DNA of 64,000 nt from Bactrocera neohumeralis. Its lineage: Eukaryota; Arthropoda; Insecta; Diptera; Tephritidae. This document shows, piece after piece, positions 1-10,590 of the stretch; position 1 is the stretch's first letter, and each line of letters opens with the position of its first letter. A program made the position numbers and the translations under genes. Below the pieces are notes generated by a model that saw only the letters and a list, made by a program, of their open reading frames with translations, was not told where the DNA came from and made no database searches. Where the stretch lies: assembly GCF_024586455.1 (NCBI RefSeq), contig NC_065922.1, forward strand, positions 36,328,089-36,392,088. Direction: 5' to 3'.

Positions 1-20
1 ACTTGATCCAACAACTACAC

Positions 21-305
21 TTAATACTCCGAGTCCATTTTGGTGGAAATCAAGTATAATACAGATGTTCTTCTATAATTTAAACCTCCAAAGTTTCGTC
101 TTTTTAGATGCTTCTTGGGAGATAATTTAGTTTTCATTATTTGTCGTAAATTAAAATTTTTTCGAAAAAATAACATTTTCCCATTCTTTATTGCAAAATC
201 TTCTATCTGTAGGATTCTTTCTGCTCGTTCGTTTTTTCCATAGCATTCACCCAATTTAATAAAATTATCAACGACACATGCATATTTTTTGATACGCCTG
301 GACAT
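21..305 (-). other. small basic ORF, unidentified
   Basis: An open frame of 94 codons begins with MSRRIKKYACVVDNF and ends in MDSEY followed by TAA. It is rich in Lys, Arg and Asn with no motif I recognise, no signal peptide and no membrane segment. It could be a terminal exon of a gene lying further along the minus strand, or a chance frame in AT-rich DNA. No homology is claimed. Confidence 0.15.
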
Positions 306-1293
306 TTCGCGATTAGAAGAGCACTCATCTTGTTACACTTGAATTTTGTTTCTGCAACTGTCACTTGTGTTTCTTGATAAAAAAAACCAAAACATAAAAA
401 ACTCTTAAACTAAAAAATATAAAAAATCTGTGAACTTCCCTTTGCTCAATTTTATTCCCTTGTTTACACAGTCACTTTGAGTTTTCAATTAAAATACTAG
501 TATTGCCTTTAAAAATATTTCTTACTGACGCAAAATAAAATAACAGTATACCACAACGAAATAATCAAAACAACACACAGCATTCTAACACAACATTCTA
601 AAAACAGCTTGTGTGCGCGATATATGTTATAGTCGTCCGACCTGGGGACTCCGACAAATGATATCATATGATATAATGTCAATATGCACCTATGTGTTAG
701 ATATCATGCGAATTTCTCAAAAACTCTCGAACAAATTTTTATAATCCCTAAAAGTTAAACTTCGCCTTAATAATTGGTGGCTCGAAAGCTGTTTTAAAGC
801 CATAGTTTCTTACGCAAAGTTGTACAAAATGGCCCGTGGAACATTTGCCACGTAGCCGATTTTTCCGTTTGGTTTCCTTTAAATCGACCTGCTCTAATAC
901 ATATAGCAGCTGAAGTGCCTGAATATCTGTGGCGACTAGGCGTATACGTTACTACTTTATCACTAGATAGATATAAATAAAATAATTGAGGTTTCGGACT
1001 ATGGTCTATTGTATCGTCTTCTATATCACATATGGTCGCAAAGGTCCAGCACTCTGAATAATTGTAGGAGCACTAGCTTCATCACTAACTAATTGCACTA
1101 AATAAAAGTTACTCATACGACATGTAACACTCAATCCGTTTCTCTTCCTGGTAATAAAGTAAAAAAATTATTGTAACAATTTCTTCCATTTAGCTCTCTC
1201 GCTACACTAAATGAGCTCAATTTTTTTACTTATTATTCAACATAACTTATTTAAAATAAACAACCGTTATACAATATAATTATGCACTTGCAC
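306..1293. other. non-coding stretch with a MITE-like remnant
   Basis: No open frame of interest. At about 929-960 it carries a segment that matches 4260-4285 (CTGTGGCG...TATACGTTACTACTTTATCA), with an 8-base insertion relative to that copy, and about 1110-1122 resembles the other end (ACTCATACG). This pair looks like two deletion derivatives of one short inverted-repeat element. The rest is AT-rich unique sequence. Confidence 0.35.
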
Positions 1294-1667
1294 TCACTTG
1301 GTGAACTTTGTCTTTTTGCGCAAGTTCTCCAACAATTTCGGATTAATTTTGCCGCTCAACTCGTCCATCTTGCGCTGGCGACGTCGTCTATTCGTCTGTT
1401 TGGCGCGCATTTGTGCATTGTAGGAGTTGCGTTTGTTGCTCGCCAGAAATGCGGTGATGGTCCTCAGTATACATTTGTTGGTAAGCAATGCTGACTTTTC
1501 CTTGCCCGCCGAGACGCCTGACTTGCCATTAGCCCCCGTTTGTGGTGGGCGTGCGCCGTCTGATGGCTCAGCGGTTGGAGTGCGTCGTGCAGCACCGTTG
1601 CTGTTGCCATTGTTAGTGGCGCCACCTCCAGCTGCCACCTTCACACCTGAAGCTGTTTTCGTTACCA
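1294..1667 (-). CDS. candidate 3'-terminal coding exon, unidentified protein
   Basis: On the minus strand a strong acceptor (CTCCTTTAG) ends at 1668 and is followed by an open frame of about 124 codons. It starts VTKTASGVKVAAGGG, has a Gly/Asn/Ala/Thr-rich linker, and ends in a strongly basic part containing QTNRRRRQRKMDELSGKI and NLRKKTKFTK before TGA at 1296-1294. GC content and codon use are clearly higher than in the flanks, which favours real coding sequence. The incoming phase is 1, so a preceding exon is needed upstream (higher coordinates); I could not place it. The stop overlaps a possible donor (AA/GTGAGT), so the exon might instead be internal. The Arg-rich run could be a nuclear localisation signal. 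I do not recognise the family. Confidence 0.5.
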
Positions 1668-1669
1668 CT

Positions 1670-4259
1670 AAAGGAGTGAAAAATAACAAAAGATACAAAT
1701 AAAAAATATTACAAAGACTACATTTATGCTTATGCTTATGTCGCAAGTGAAAATATAAGTAAAAAAAGTAATAGAAAAAAAGTAACAATCGCATAAAAAT
1801 TCGCTAGTGAACAAAGTAATGTACAACAACAATACCAAATACCGACTAAATGCGCGTCAATCATGCAATAATGACAGCAGGCAGCAGACAACAAATCGCC
1901 TACAATAAAAACTAAAAAACAGACTCTACCACACACACACATGCATGGCAGTGGGTATGAATATTTCGAATTTCATATTGTATCGCTATTTGCGCTTGAT
2001 TGATATCTAACTTCCTTTATGGCAGAGTCGCGCCAGCCTACAAATTCCCGTCTAAGCAACATACTGACTGCCTCACTCCTCCGTCTACATACCTCCATAC
2101 GCTCATATGTGCATTGCCTGTCTGTCTAACGGTTAAATATATGCCTGCTACTTTGGAGTCGCTTTGCTCTTCTTTCAAATAGCATACTAATTCTCCGTAT
2201 GAAGACATTTGTATAGCGTGACGATTGAATGGCAGCAGAAGTAAATGATTTTATTAGCTGGTGCTCACACCTCTCCGCCAACCGTCGCCATACTATGTTT
2301 GTATTGAATGCATTCCAAATGCAGCTCCGTTCTCACAGCTAGACAGTCAACTGCCGCCTAAAAGTATGCATTGCGAGTGCTTGGATAATGCCATTAATTT
2401 GTTGATTCCATACCAAAAAGGAAAAAAACAACAAAAATAACCATTTAGCATATGCATAGGACGGTATTTGTATATGTGGTTGTCTGTATGTACACAAACA
2501 CATATGATACCTTCGGTGCGGTTGCCAACAATGTTGTTGTGTACAAAAAACAACATACAACATTCCTTGAAATGAAAATTTTCTGCAAACTTGCGTTATT
2601 AGGGTAGTTCGTTTTACTTCAGGAAAAAATGTGTGGTCATAATAATATCTAATGAACCCGAAAACACATTTTAAAAATTTAATAAATGAGCGAGTTCGCA
2701 TTTCACAAATAAACAAGCGATGGAATGTATTTCTTTTTTAATTTCTTCGAGCGGTTAAAACTTTCGACTTTAAAAATCACAAGATTTACAAATTAAAAAA
2801 AATTTATTTTAAATTAATTGTAAAAAATATTAATAAATTGAGTATTGCACATTTTGAAAAGCTTCTGGTCAAACATTTTTAAACCGGGTTGCCATAAAAA
2901 CTAAAAATTTAAATACAACAATATTTTTAATAATTTTTGAATAAACCATTTTTACACTTTTGTTATTTTTCATTTAAGAGTAAATTTAATTAATAATATA
3001 AATTAAAAAATATACAAATAATAAATATAAGATATAAAATATTAACTTTTTTCATTTATAAAATATTCACTTTGAATATATTTTTTTTTAATTTTTTTTT
3101 AAATTTTTTTTAATTTTTTTTTTTATTTTTTTTTTTTTAATTTTTTATACTTTTTTTTATTTTTTTTAAATCAAAATGTATTATATTTGAATATTTAAAA
3201 AATTTAATGAACTTAACTTCCAACTATTTTATTATACATACATATTTAGTAAAAAAAAGGTGATCACAGACTTAAAAGAAAAAAATATAATTTACATATA
3301 TTTATATACAAATCCAAAAATAATATATAATGAAATATTTTTTAATGGTTTCCGCAAAATTTTTTAATTTTTTTCATATAATTCCTAATAATTTCGGCAT
3401 TTTATGTTTTTAAAATTGTAATAAGAAAACCACACGAAAATAAATAAAGTTTTGAATAGAATTTTATTCTGTTTAATATAAAAAATTAAAAAAATGAAGC
3501 ATATACTTGGATATATTCACGCTCAAGCTACCATCGCACCTTCACTAAAATTTACTAATTTCTGGGCGTTGACTCCTTACATATTTACACTTACTTACAT
3601 ATGAAACACACATTCTAATACTTAGCTTTTATGAAACTCGTTGGCACCGCTTTGCTCATACATTTAAGTATTTGGTTTCATGCTGTCATAGTTTCGAAAC
3701 TTCACTAGCAGCCCAGTTAACACCATCGCCTGGTGGCAAGCTTAACTCCGTGGGTTCAGTAAAACTTTTTCATTTGCTGTTTTTTCTGCGACTAATTTCA
3801 GCCAAAGGAGAATAGTGCTATCAACAGTCGGTGTGAACAGCAGTCGGAAGTGGTGCTGTGTTTTGGTAAATGACGTTTTGTCAAATTGGCTCAGGAGTGT
3901 GTGAATTAATTAGCGAACTTTAACAATTAATTAAATCACATGAAAACTTCTTTGCAATGTGTGTATGTGTGTGCAATCACAGACATTGCATGCTATATTT
4001 AAACTGAAATGTGGCAGAAAGTAACTCATTACTGTTGCATATAAGTTTATTTGATTTGCTTATATGAAGCGAAATTAAATAAATATTCTATTAGTAAATA
4101 TGTAGATAATAGTTTACAGTTATATTTTCTTTATGATAACATTTGGTTAATAAAATCGAAATTCATGCGTAAAACTAAAAGTATAATTATTTTTTACTGC
4201 AATCATAGTGTTTTGAAAATACAAGTATATACATACATACATAGTAATATGAGCAGTGA
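1670..4259. other. AT-rich non-coding region with poly-T tracts
   Basis: No supported gene. It includes long T-rich runs (about 3080-3170), possible intron or regulatory sequence of the minus-strand gene ending at 1294, and generic microsatellite. The short frames are low-complexity. Confidence 0.5.
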
Positions 4260-4263
4260 TGCT

Positions 4264-4340
4264 GTGGCGTATACGTTACTACTTTATCAACAACTATTTG
4301 GACTAATTAAAAATTACTCATACGCCACGTCACTCAACCA
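4264..4340. repeat. very short inverted-repeat element
   Basis: GTGGCGTATACGTTACTAC at the left and ACTCATACGCCACGTC at the right form an imperfect inverted repeat around roughly 40 bases. The left part matches about 929-960 in this window. It is probably an internally deleted MITE. No target duplication was identified. Confidence 0.35.
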
Positions 4341-4384
4341 CACAAAAATCAAGAAAGATTTTGCTAACAAGCAGCCTTAAAGCC

Positions 4385-5118
4385 GCTATAACGTCTGAAT
4401 TTGATATCCCCCAAAACTAATACGGCGGTATAAACTGACATTGAGCAATATTAAAACTTCCGTCAGGATCGGGAACGCCCTCTCTGAACCGTGCGATATC
4501 AAACGAGATTTCAGACAAGGCGACTCCCTATCGTGTGATTTCTTCAATCTACTCCTGGAGAAAATAATTCAAGCTGCAGAGCTGAATAGAGATGATACAA
4601 TCTTCTACAAGAGTGTACAGCTGCTGGCGTACGCGGATGATATTGATATTATTGGCCTCAACAACCGCGCCGTTATTTCAGCTTTCACCACTCTGGATAA
4701 AGAAGCGAAGTGTAAGGGTATAGTTATAAACACGGATAAGACGAAATATCTCCTGTCTTCAAATAAACAGTCAGCGCATTCGCAACTTGGATCGCACGTC
4801 ACTGTTGACAGTCATAACTTCGAAGTCTGTCGCAGTCGATGGAACGATGAGCTGTACGATTTATACGAGGACATAGACATAGTTCAGCGAATGAAGAGAC
4901 AGCAGTTCCGCTGGCTAAGTCATGTCAGCCGAATAAACGAAAACACTCCAGCTCTGAAAGTATTCGACGCAGCAGCCGCCGGGAGAAGCAGAGGAAAGGA
5001 AGACCTCCATTCCGTTGGAAAGACCAGGTGGAGAAGGATCTGGCTACATTTGGAATCTCCAATTGGCGCCAAACAGCAAAAAGGTAGAACGACTCGCGCC
5101 CTGAACCTCTATTGAATA
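4385..5118 (+). pseudogene. non-LTR retrotransposon (RTE/F52C9.6-type) reverse transcriptase relic
   Basis: From 4441 the frame reads SVRIGNALSEPCDIKRDFRQGDSLSCDFFNLLLEK, then YADDIDIIG, the reverse transcriptase catalytic box (normally F/YxDD), then KTKYLL. Upstream, FDIPQN and two stops in the same frame correspond to the expected preceding part, so the copy is broken. After HNFEVC the sequence jumps to RSRWNDELYDLYEDIDIVQRMKRQ, the C-terminal part, so the thumb region is deleted. The 39550-40095 relic belongs to the same family and retains part of the missing segment. A Tc1-like element begins two bases after this fragment ends, and the frame appears to resume beyond it, so the LINE is probably interrupted by that insertion. 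Confidence 0.8.
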
Positions 5119-5120
5119 TA

Positions 5121-6753
5121 CACTAGACATCAAATGAAAGTATAAATTTCACAGACGTTATTTCAATGCAGTTTTATTAAAATAAACAATTAATAATTCA
5201 TACATTAATATTACATTTACATAGGTATTTAAGTTACAAATTATAAATTAATATTATATATATTTTTTTCCGGAATAGAAAGAAACAAATTTTGTTCCAC
5301 TTTAAAAAAAAGGACTCTTAAATAAAAGTGGTCAAATGAAAGTATAAATTTTGAAAAAATACAAAACGTTTGGTTTAAAAGTAAATTTTGTAATTAATAT
5401 CGCCTTCCTTATTCTGAATTTCGGCAGGAAGACGTTTTGGCATGCCTCGAACCAAATTTTCTAATATTTTCATTGGAATAATGTCAAGTTGACGCTTCGT
5501 CTCTAAGAAAAATTATTCCAAGTTTGTACGGCTGCTTTTTGGTATTTTGGAATCAAAAATTAACCACAAATGCTTAATTGGATTTAAATCCGGTGTCTGA
5601 GCTGGCAAGGCCGGTTTTTCTTTAAGCCTTCTGCAAAAAAGCGAGTAGTCAGGCGAGATGTGCGTTGGGGGTCGTTATCTTATTGGAAGATAAACGACCC
5701 CAAGTTCCCTTTTTCAGCATTTATTTTCAAATTTTCGCTAAGAATCTCAACACATGAAGCAACCGTCATTCGTCCATCGATTTTAAGTACACTATCTACA
5801 CCAAATTTTGAGAAACAGCCCCAAACTATGAGAGAACATCCTCCATGCTTCACTGACGATTGAATGCACTGTGGTTTTAAGCGATCAGAAGGTTTACACC
5901 ACACTCCGCTACGTATTTTTTTAACTCCTTAGCTCGAATGTGAATTAATCGGACCAAATTACTTTATCTAAAAATGTGGTTGGCACATTTGGATATTGTT
6001 TTGCAAACTCTAGTCCTTTTTTCCTACTCGAAATGGAAAACATAGGTCATTTTTTTGCGACATAGTTTTTAAAACCAGATGTTTGTAGTTTTCTTTTCAT
6101 TGCACTAATGGCAACATCCAAATTAAAACTTTCAATCAACTCCCGCGATAAAATTTCAAGGTTTTCAGGAGCTTTTCACGTACAAGTCGCTCAGCCTGTA
6201 TAAAAATTTTGGACTTTGGACCTCCACCGTATTGAGTCTTGCATGTTTTTCTTCTCTTGGAGTATTCAAAAATTTTATTCTTCCCTCTCTGATCGAAATA
6301 GAATATTTTTCATAAATTTTTTGATACGTTTCACCCTTCTTCCCATCTTCTACAATTAAGATCCAATTCTCTACAATTTTTTTTATATTTTTTACTAAGA
6401 ACAGAACAAAAAAATGTTCACCATAACAGAAATTCCCTTAGTAAATACAAATGTATTAAATATGTAGTAAAATTCAGTTTTATCTTACAAAAAGGAACCA
6501 AAACTAAAATTATATTTTCATTTGACGCGCAATCATAGGCTCACCAGCGAAGACTAATCACTCTCGATGGAGTAAATATTTTTTGCGTCTAAATAATAAG
6601 TGCAAATATTACTCCAACTGTTTATTTACATAACGGTGCTTCTACATAAAATGCTTTATGAATTTATTCTTAAGCGAAAATGTAGGAAGTAAATGAATGA
6701 TCTGAGGTGAGGCCAGTATATATTACATTTATACTTTCATTTGATGCCTAGTG
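5121..6753 (-). mobile_element. Tc1-like DNA transposon, IR/DR type, decayed
   Basis: The two ends are inverted copies of CACTAGRCATCAAATGAAAG plus TATAAAT, and both are flanked by TA (5119-5120 and 6754-6755), the target duplication of Tc1/mariner elements. The core CAAATGAAAGTATAAAT is repeated inside each end, at about 5333 and, inverted, at 6508-6523. This gives about 200-220 bp between the outer and inner direct repeats, the arrangement of IR/DR Tc1 elements such as Sleeping Beauty. The minus strand encodes a transposase ruined by stops and frameshifts. Its best stretch, about 5904-5680, reads KPSDRLKPQCIQSSVKHGGC then LIVWGCFSKFG, which is typical of Tc1 (KHGGGSVMVWGCFS). Not autonomous. 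Length 1633 bp. Confidence 0.88.
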
Positions 6754-6755
6754 TA

Positions 6756-7740
6756 GCTGCCATTAGCAAACTAGCAAAGAAATTTCTGTTGAATGTTGGT
6801 TACGTTTTCAGATTTAGTTTTACACAAAGTTGCTATAAAAAGTATTATACCTTCCATGCAGTTGAAGTTAACGTTTTATTTTGTCTGCGTTGAGCTGGAC
6901 TGTTGTTGGTAAATATATTCACTATTTTCATTATGAAATTGGTTTTTACTTTCGACATTACATTCATACAATAATTCCTTAGTTCACTTAAACAATTATT
7001 TAAAAAAAATAATTTAATTTTTACCAAATTAAAATGACTTATATTTCACTGGAATATAATAATCATTTCACAGAAAACACACACAGCAATAATTTGTTTT
7101 TTATTGTTTTTTAACGATTTAACCAAACTCACCCATTTTTCTTAACACGATATTTCACAAAAATTCCTCTACACTCCGGTACATCAAAGCGCAAACCTAC
7201 TTTGGTTGCAGAATAAACAAAGTTTTCGGTTTCCATGGAAATTTCATGCAAAAACAGCTCGCAAAAGTAATGTTAACTTTGGCAAGTAGGACAAATTTTT
7301 CCACATTACTCGTATATTACCGTTGAATGAGTTAAGGTAGGACAGCAAGTCTATATGTTTCGTTTAAGCGAATACCGATGCAATGATGGAGCATAGTTGT
7401 TGCCCCTGCTCTACCCCTGCTAAGCTATTGACAAAACAAAATATTTCCATAACTAACTAGTCTCTTACCAATTTTTATTAAATATATGTGTCTATAAATA
7501 CAAACTTTCCAGTCGCTTTGGTATTCAGCGCTTTATTCAGCTGTGGTTCTCTTAAGTTGAATAAGTGCTGAAAGCCAAATACATGAATAGTCTTGTAATT
7601 GCAGCCTAAATTTTATTATGTTCTTACCAGTTAACATTAATCACAATTAGAGATCTGCCAGCTTGTGGACCATTCCGCTTTTAGTCAGAATTTGGTTTGG
7701 TGATCTTCGAATATTAATTCATTCAGTAACTACTAGTTCT
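6756..7740. other. non-coding stretch
   Basis: No supported gene. The first bases after the Tc1-like element may continue the interrupted LINE. The remainder is AT-rich unique sequence without repeats that I can relate to the rest of the window. Confidence 0.4.
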
Positions 7741-8215
7741 TATCGGGGCATGGCTGCGAAAATTACAAAACAGACTCAGAGAATCTGGGTTCTTAAAAGA
7801 ACACGTATCTGAACACTCGGATATCCTCAAACACTTTGACTTCATACCGGATCACTCAGATCATGGAGTCGCCAAACCGGACTCTGGCGGCTCCTTCTCT
7901 GCCCATATACCGACGAGGGAGCTGTGAAGGGAAAGAATCCATTAGAGGAGAGGGGCAGCGAGGTGTAAACAACTCAACACTGCCTTCTAGACTGTCACGC
8001 GTTTGTGAGATCAAAACTTAAACACTTGGGAGCGCATACCTTCAGACATCCCACCGAACTGGCGAGAGTGGAAATTAAATGCGTGAGCAAATTTGTACTG
8101 GAAACTAAACATTTTACTAATTTATAAGTTCGAACACAGGAGTTTTTCTTTTCTATGGCTTTACGTTCACGTGCGATCTTCGATCTGCCATCTAACCTAA
8201 CCTATGTATGTATAT
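7741..8215 (+). pseudogene. probable LINE 3'-end relic
   Basis: GC-richer than its flanks. Translated pieces such as HCLLDCHAFVRSKLKHLGAH and FRHPTELA resemble the Cys/His-rich C-terminal part of R1/jockey-type ORF2 proteins (CPALARLRLKHLG). The segment ends in CTAACCTAACCTATG, a common tail of such LINEs in flies. Frame breaks are present. The assignment rests on motif resemblance only. Confidence 0.4.
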
Positions 8216-8280
8216 GGTCTTCAGAGAATTTTGATTTTTTTTTATTTTCATGCCTCTAGATCAACACAGAGCATTACATA

Positions 8281-8464
8281 GCTGAGTGGTACACAATCAT
8301 TTGTTTGCCAGATGTCTTTCAAGAAATCAGGAAAATCTACTGAACGGTTTTTTGAAGATACCGCAATCAGAGTGCTTCGATAATTGGTTCAAATGCATGC
8401 AAAAGTGTATAGACCTAAAGGGAGAATATTTTGAAAAACAACAAAGCGATTTTCGATGATTAAA
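8281..8464 (+). pseudogene. mariner transposase C-terminal relic
   Basis: Reads FDNWFKCMQKCIDLKGEYFE, matching the conserved end of mariner transposases (CFEDWKNRWHKCI..GGDYFEG). The preceding sequence (RFFEDTA) is frame-shifted relative to it. No terminal inverted repeats were seen, so this is a fragment. Confidence 0.65.
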
Positions 8465-8469
8465 ATTCG

Positions 8470-9895
8470 TTTTTGTTCTCCAATTCCGAAATATAAAAGG
8501 CAACCTACGTATAACTTTTGATCATCAAGTGTCTTGATAGCTCATTTCAAAAAATAGTAATAATTGCTACGTCAGCAGGCTTGAAAATAGAAAAATAAAG
8601 CTGAAAAAGAAAAAAATGTATTCCATATATATTACATTTGCAATTTTTTTGTAATTTTTCAATTTTTATTCAATTATACATTTTTTTAAATATCAGTTTG
8701 TAATATTTATCGCCACTTTCGTTCATGTATGTATGCAATTGTTTGTAAGTTTCACAGTTTTTTCTTTCTTTTTATTAATTTCTTATTATCATTATACATT
8801 TGTTGTAATTATCATTTTCGTCACAATATTTTATTTTGCTTGCTATTTTTGTCTTTTGACGTTGTTATGTTGCTTTGTTTGCTCTTATTGTTTTATTTGT
8901 GTGTGTGAGTGTCTTTCTCATTATTATTATTATTTTATTAAATATAATTGCTAAAACTGTTAGTTAACATCTAAATATATATTATTTGTTGCTTCTTTAT
9001 TACATGTTTTGTATTCATGTTGTTGCATTTTCATAATTTATTTCAGTTTTTTGTTTTTTTTTTTTTTTTTGTGTTTTTGTATTCTGTTTGTGTTTTATTG
9101 CATTGTTTTGTATTTGTATTTGTCTTTGTGTTGTTCTTGTAATTATGCTGTAATTTGTGTGGATTGGCTGCATCTGCAACACATGCAATACTCGCTTAGT
9201 ACAATGAATCATTAATCATTAATAAAATTCAAATTCAATTGCTATTTTGAAAACTGTTTTTCTTTTTTGCTCTCTCTGCCTCTTCTATTTCTATTTCACT
9301 GCAATTTAAATACGCCGCTTAAACAATTGGCGGCTCTACTAACTGTAAATAACTTGCTTAGATTATTATTTTTTTATGTAAATTATTAATAATTTTATTG
9401 TTTAATTTTTATTTTATTTTACTTAAGTAAAAATAAAAATTAATTTATTTTTATATTTTAAAATTATTTTATGTGTTATTTAAGTTTCTTAAGTTTACAA
9501 GTATCTATAACTGTGTGTATGATTAAACCACAATATAGTATTAATTAAATTAAATTATAATATATTTTGTATATATGTAAGTAAGTAATATTATTATTGT
9601 TATTAATAAAATTCTAATATTAAGTCGCATGAGCGTGGCGTACATACATACATAAATATGTTTGTATGTATACACACCCACATATACATACATATTTGTT
9701 TTAATCCAGTGTTGGCCCGTTTGAGGCGTTTGTTTTTGTTGTTTTAATTGTTTTGATTTGCGTTTTCTTTGTTGATAAAAAATGTCGTCATTTTTATTGC
9801 GTTGTTTTCATGTTACCAATGTTAAATTAATAAATAGAAAAGATAAAAATTATAAAAAAAGAATAATTAAAACAAAAATATAAAAATTAAAAAAA
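8470..9895. other. AT-rich non-coding stretch
   Basis: Low-complexity T-rich runs (about 9050-9075), GTATGTA-type microsatellite (about 9650-9690), no credible gene. The open frames here are Phe/Tyr/Cys-rich low-complexity artefacts. Confidence 0.5.
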
Positions 9896-10410
9896 ATGTA
9901 CAAAAAGTTTCAAAATGGAAATTTTTTCGTTAAGCACCATTTTTAAAAATAAAAATATAAATTTAAATAAAAAAAATTTAATTAAAAAATATTTTAATTA
10001 AAAAAACTAATTAAAATTACAAAAAACGTTAAGCACCACTTTTAAAAATAAAATCATAAATTTAAATTTTAAACAATTATTTTAAAAAATTTTAAATTAA
10101 AAAAAACTTTTTCAGATTACAAAAAAAAAATTAAATTTACAAAAGGTTTCAAAGTGGAAATTTTTTTGTTAAGCACCAATTTTAAAAATAAAAGATAAAA
10201 ATTAAGAAAAAAACACAAGAAAATAAATTTAAATTAATAAAAATCAAATAAAAAAAATTAATTAAAATCAAAAAACAAAGTTAAATTTCTAAAAAGTTTT
10301 AGCACCACAAAATAAAAGCATTAATATTAAAAAATAATAATTAACTAAAATTACAAAAAAATTATAATTTCCAAAAAGTTTTAACGTTGAACTTTTCCGC
10401 CTAAAGCAAT
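9896..10410. repeat. diverged tandem repeat block in A-rich DNA
   Basis: The phrase GTTAAGCACCA followed by TTTTAAAAATAAAA recurs at about 9933, 10028 and 10168, with a weaker version near 10301. The copies at 9905 and 10145 are preceded by AAGTTTCAAARTGGAAATTT. Spacing between copies is irregular (about 95-140 bp). It looks like an old, A-rich tandem array. Confidence 0.55.
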
Positions 10411-10439
10411 ATCAAAATTAAAGAATAATAAGAAAAACA

Positions 10440-10590
10440 GTTCAACTTCCCTAACTCGAATCAATTTAATCCACAAAAAACCTTGAGTTAGAGAGACTTC
10501 AAGTTATGGAAGGTAATTTGTATGAAATTCGAGTTATGGAGCACTTCGAGTTATAAACGTTCGAGTTATTGAAGGTAAGTTTAAAAAAAT
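10440..10590. repeat. CGAGTTAT short-motif repeats
   Basis: The motif TTCGAGTTATNGA/TTCAAGTTATGGA occurs about five times within 120 bases (for example about 10509, 10530, 10545 and 10561), together with CTTGAGTTAGAGAG. Neighbouring copies are separated by 15-25 bases. Function unknown. Confidence 0.5.

Noticed and set aside
8733..9215. Phe/Tyr/Cys-rich open frames on both strands
   Set aside because: Composed of T-rich low-complexity DNA; no motif, no splice signals, and composition typical of chance frames in such sequence.
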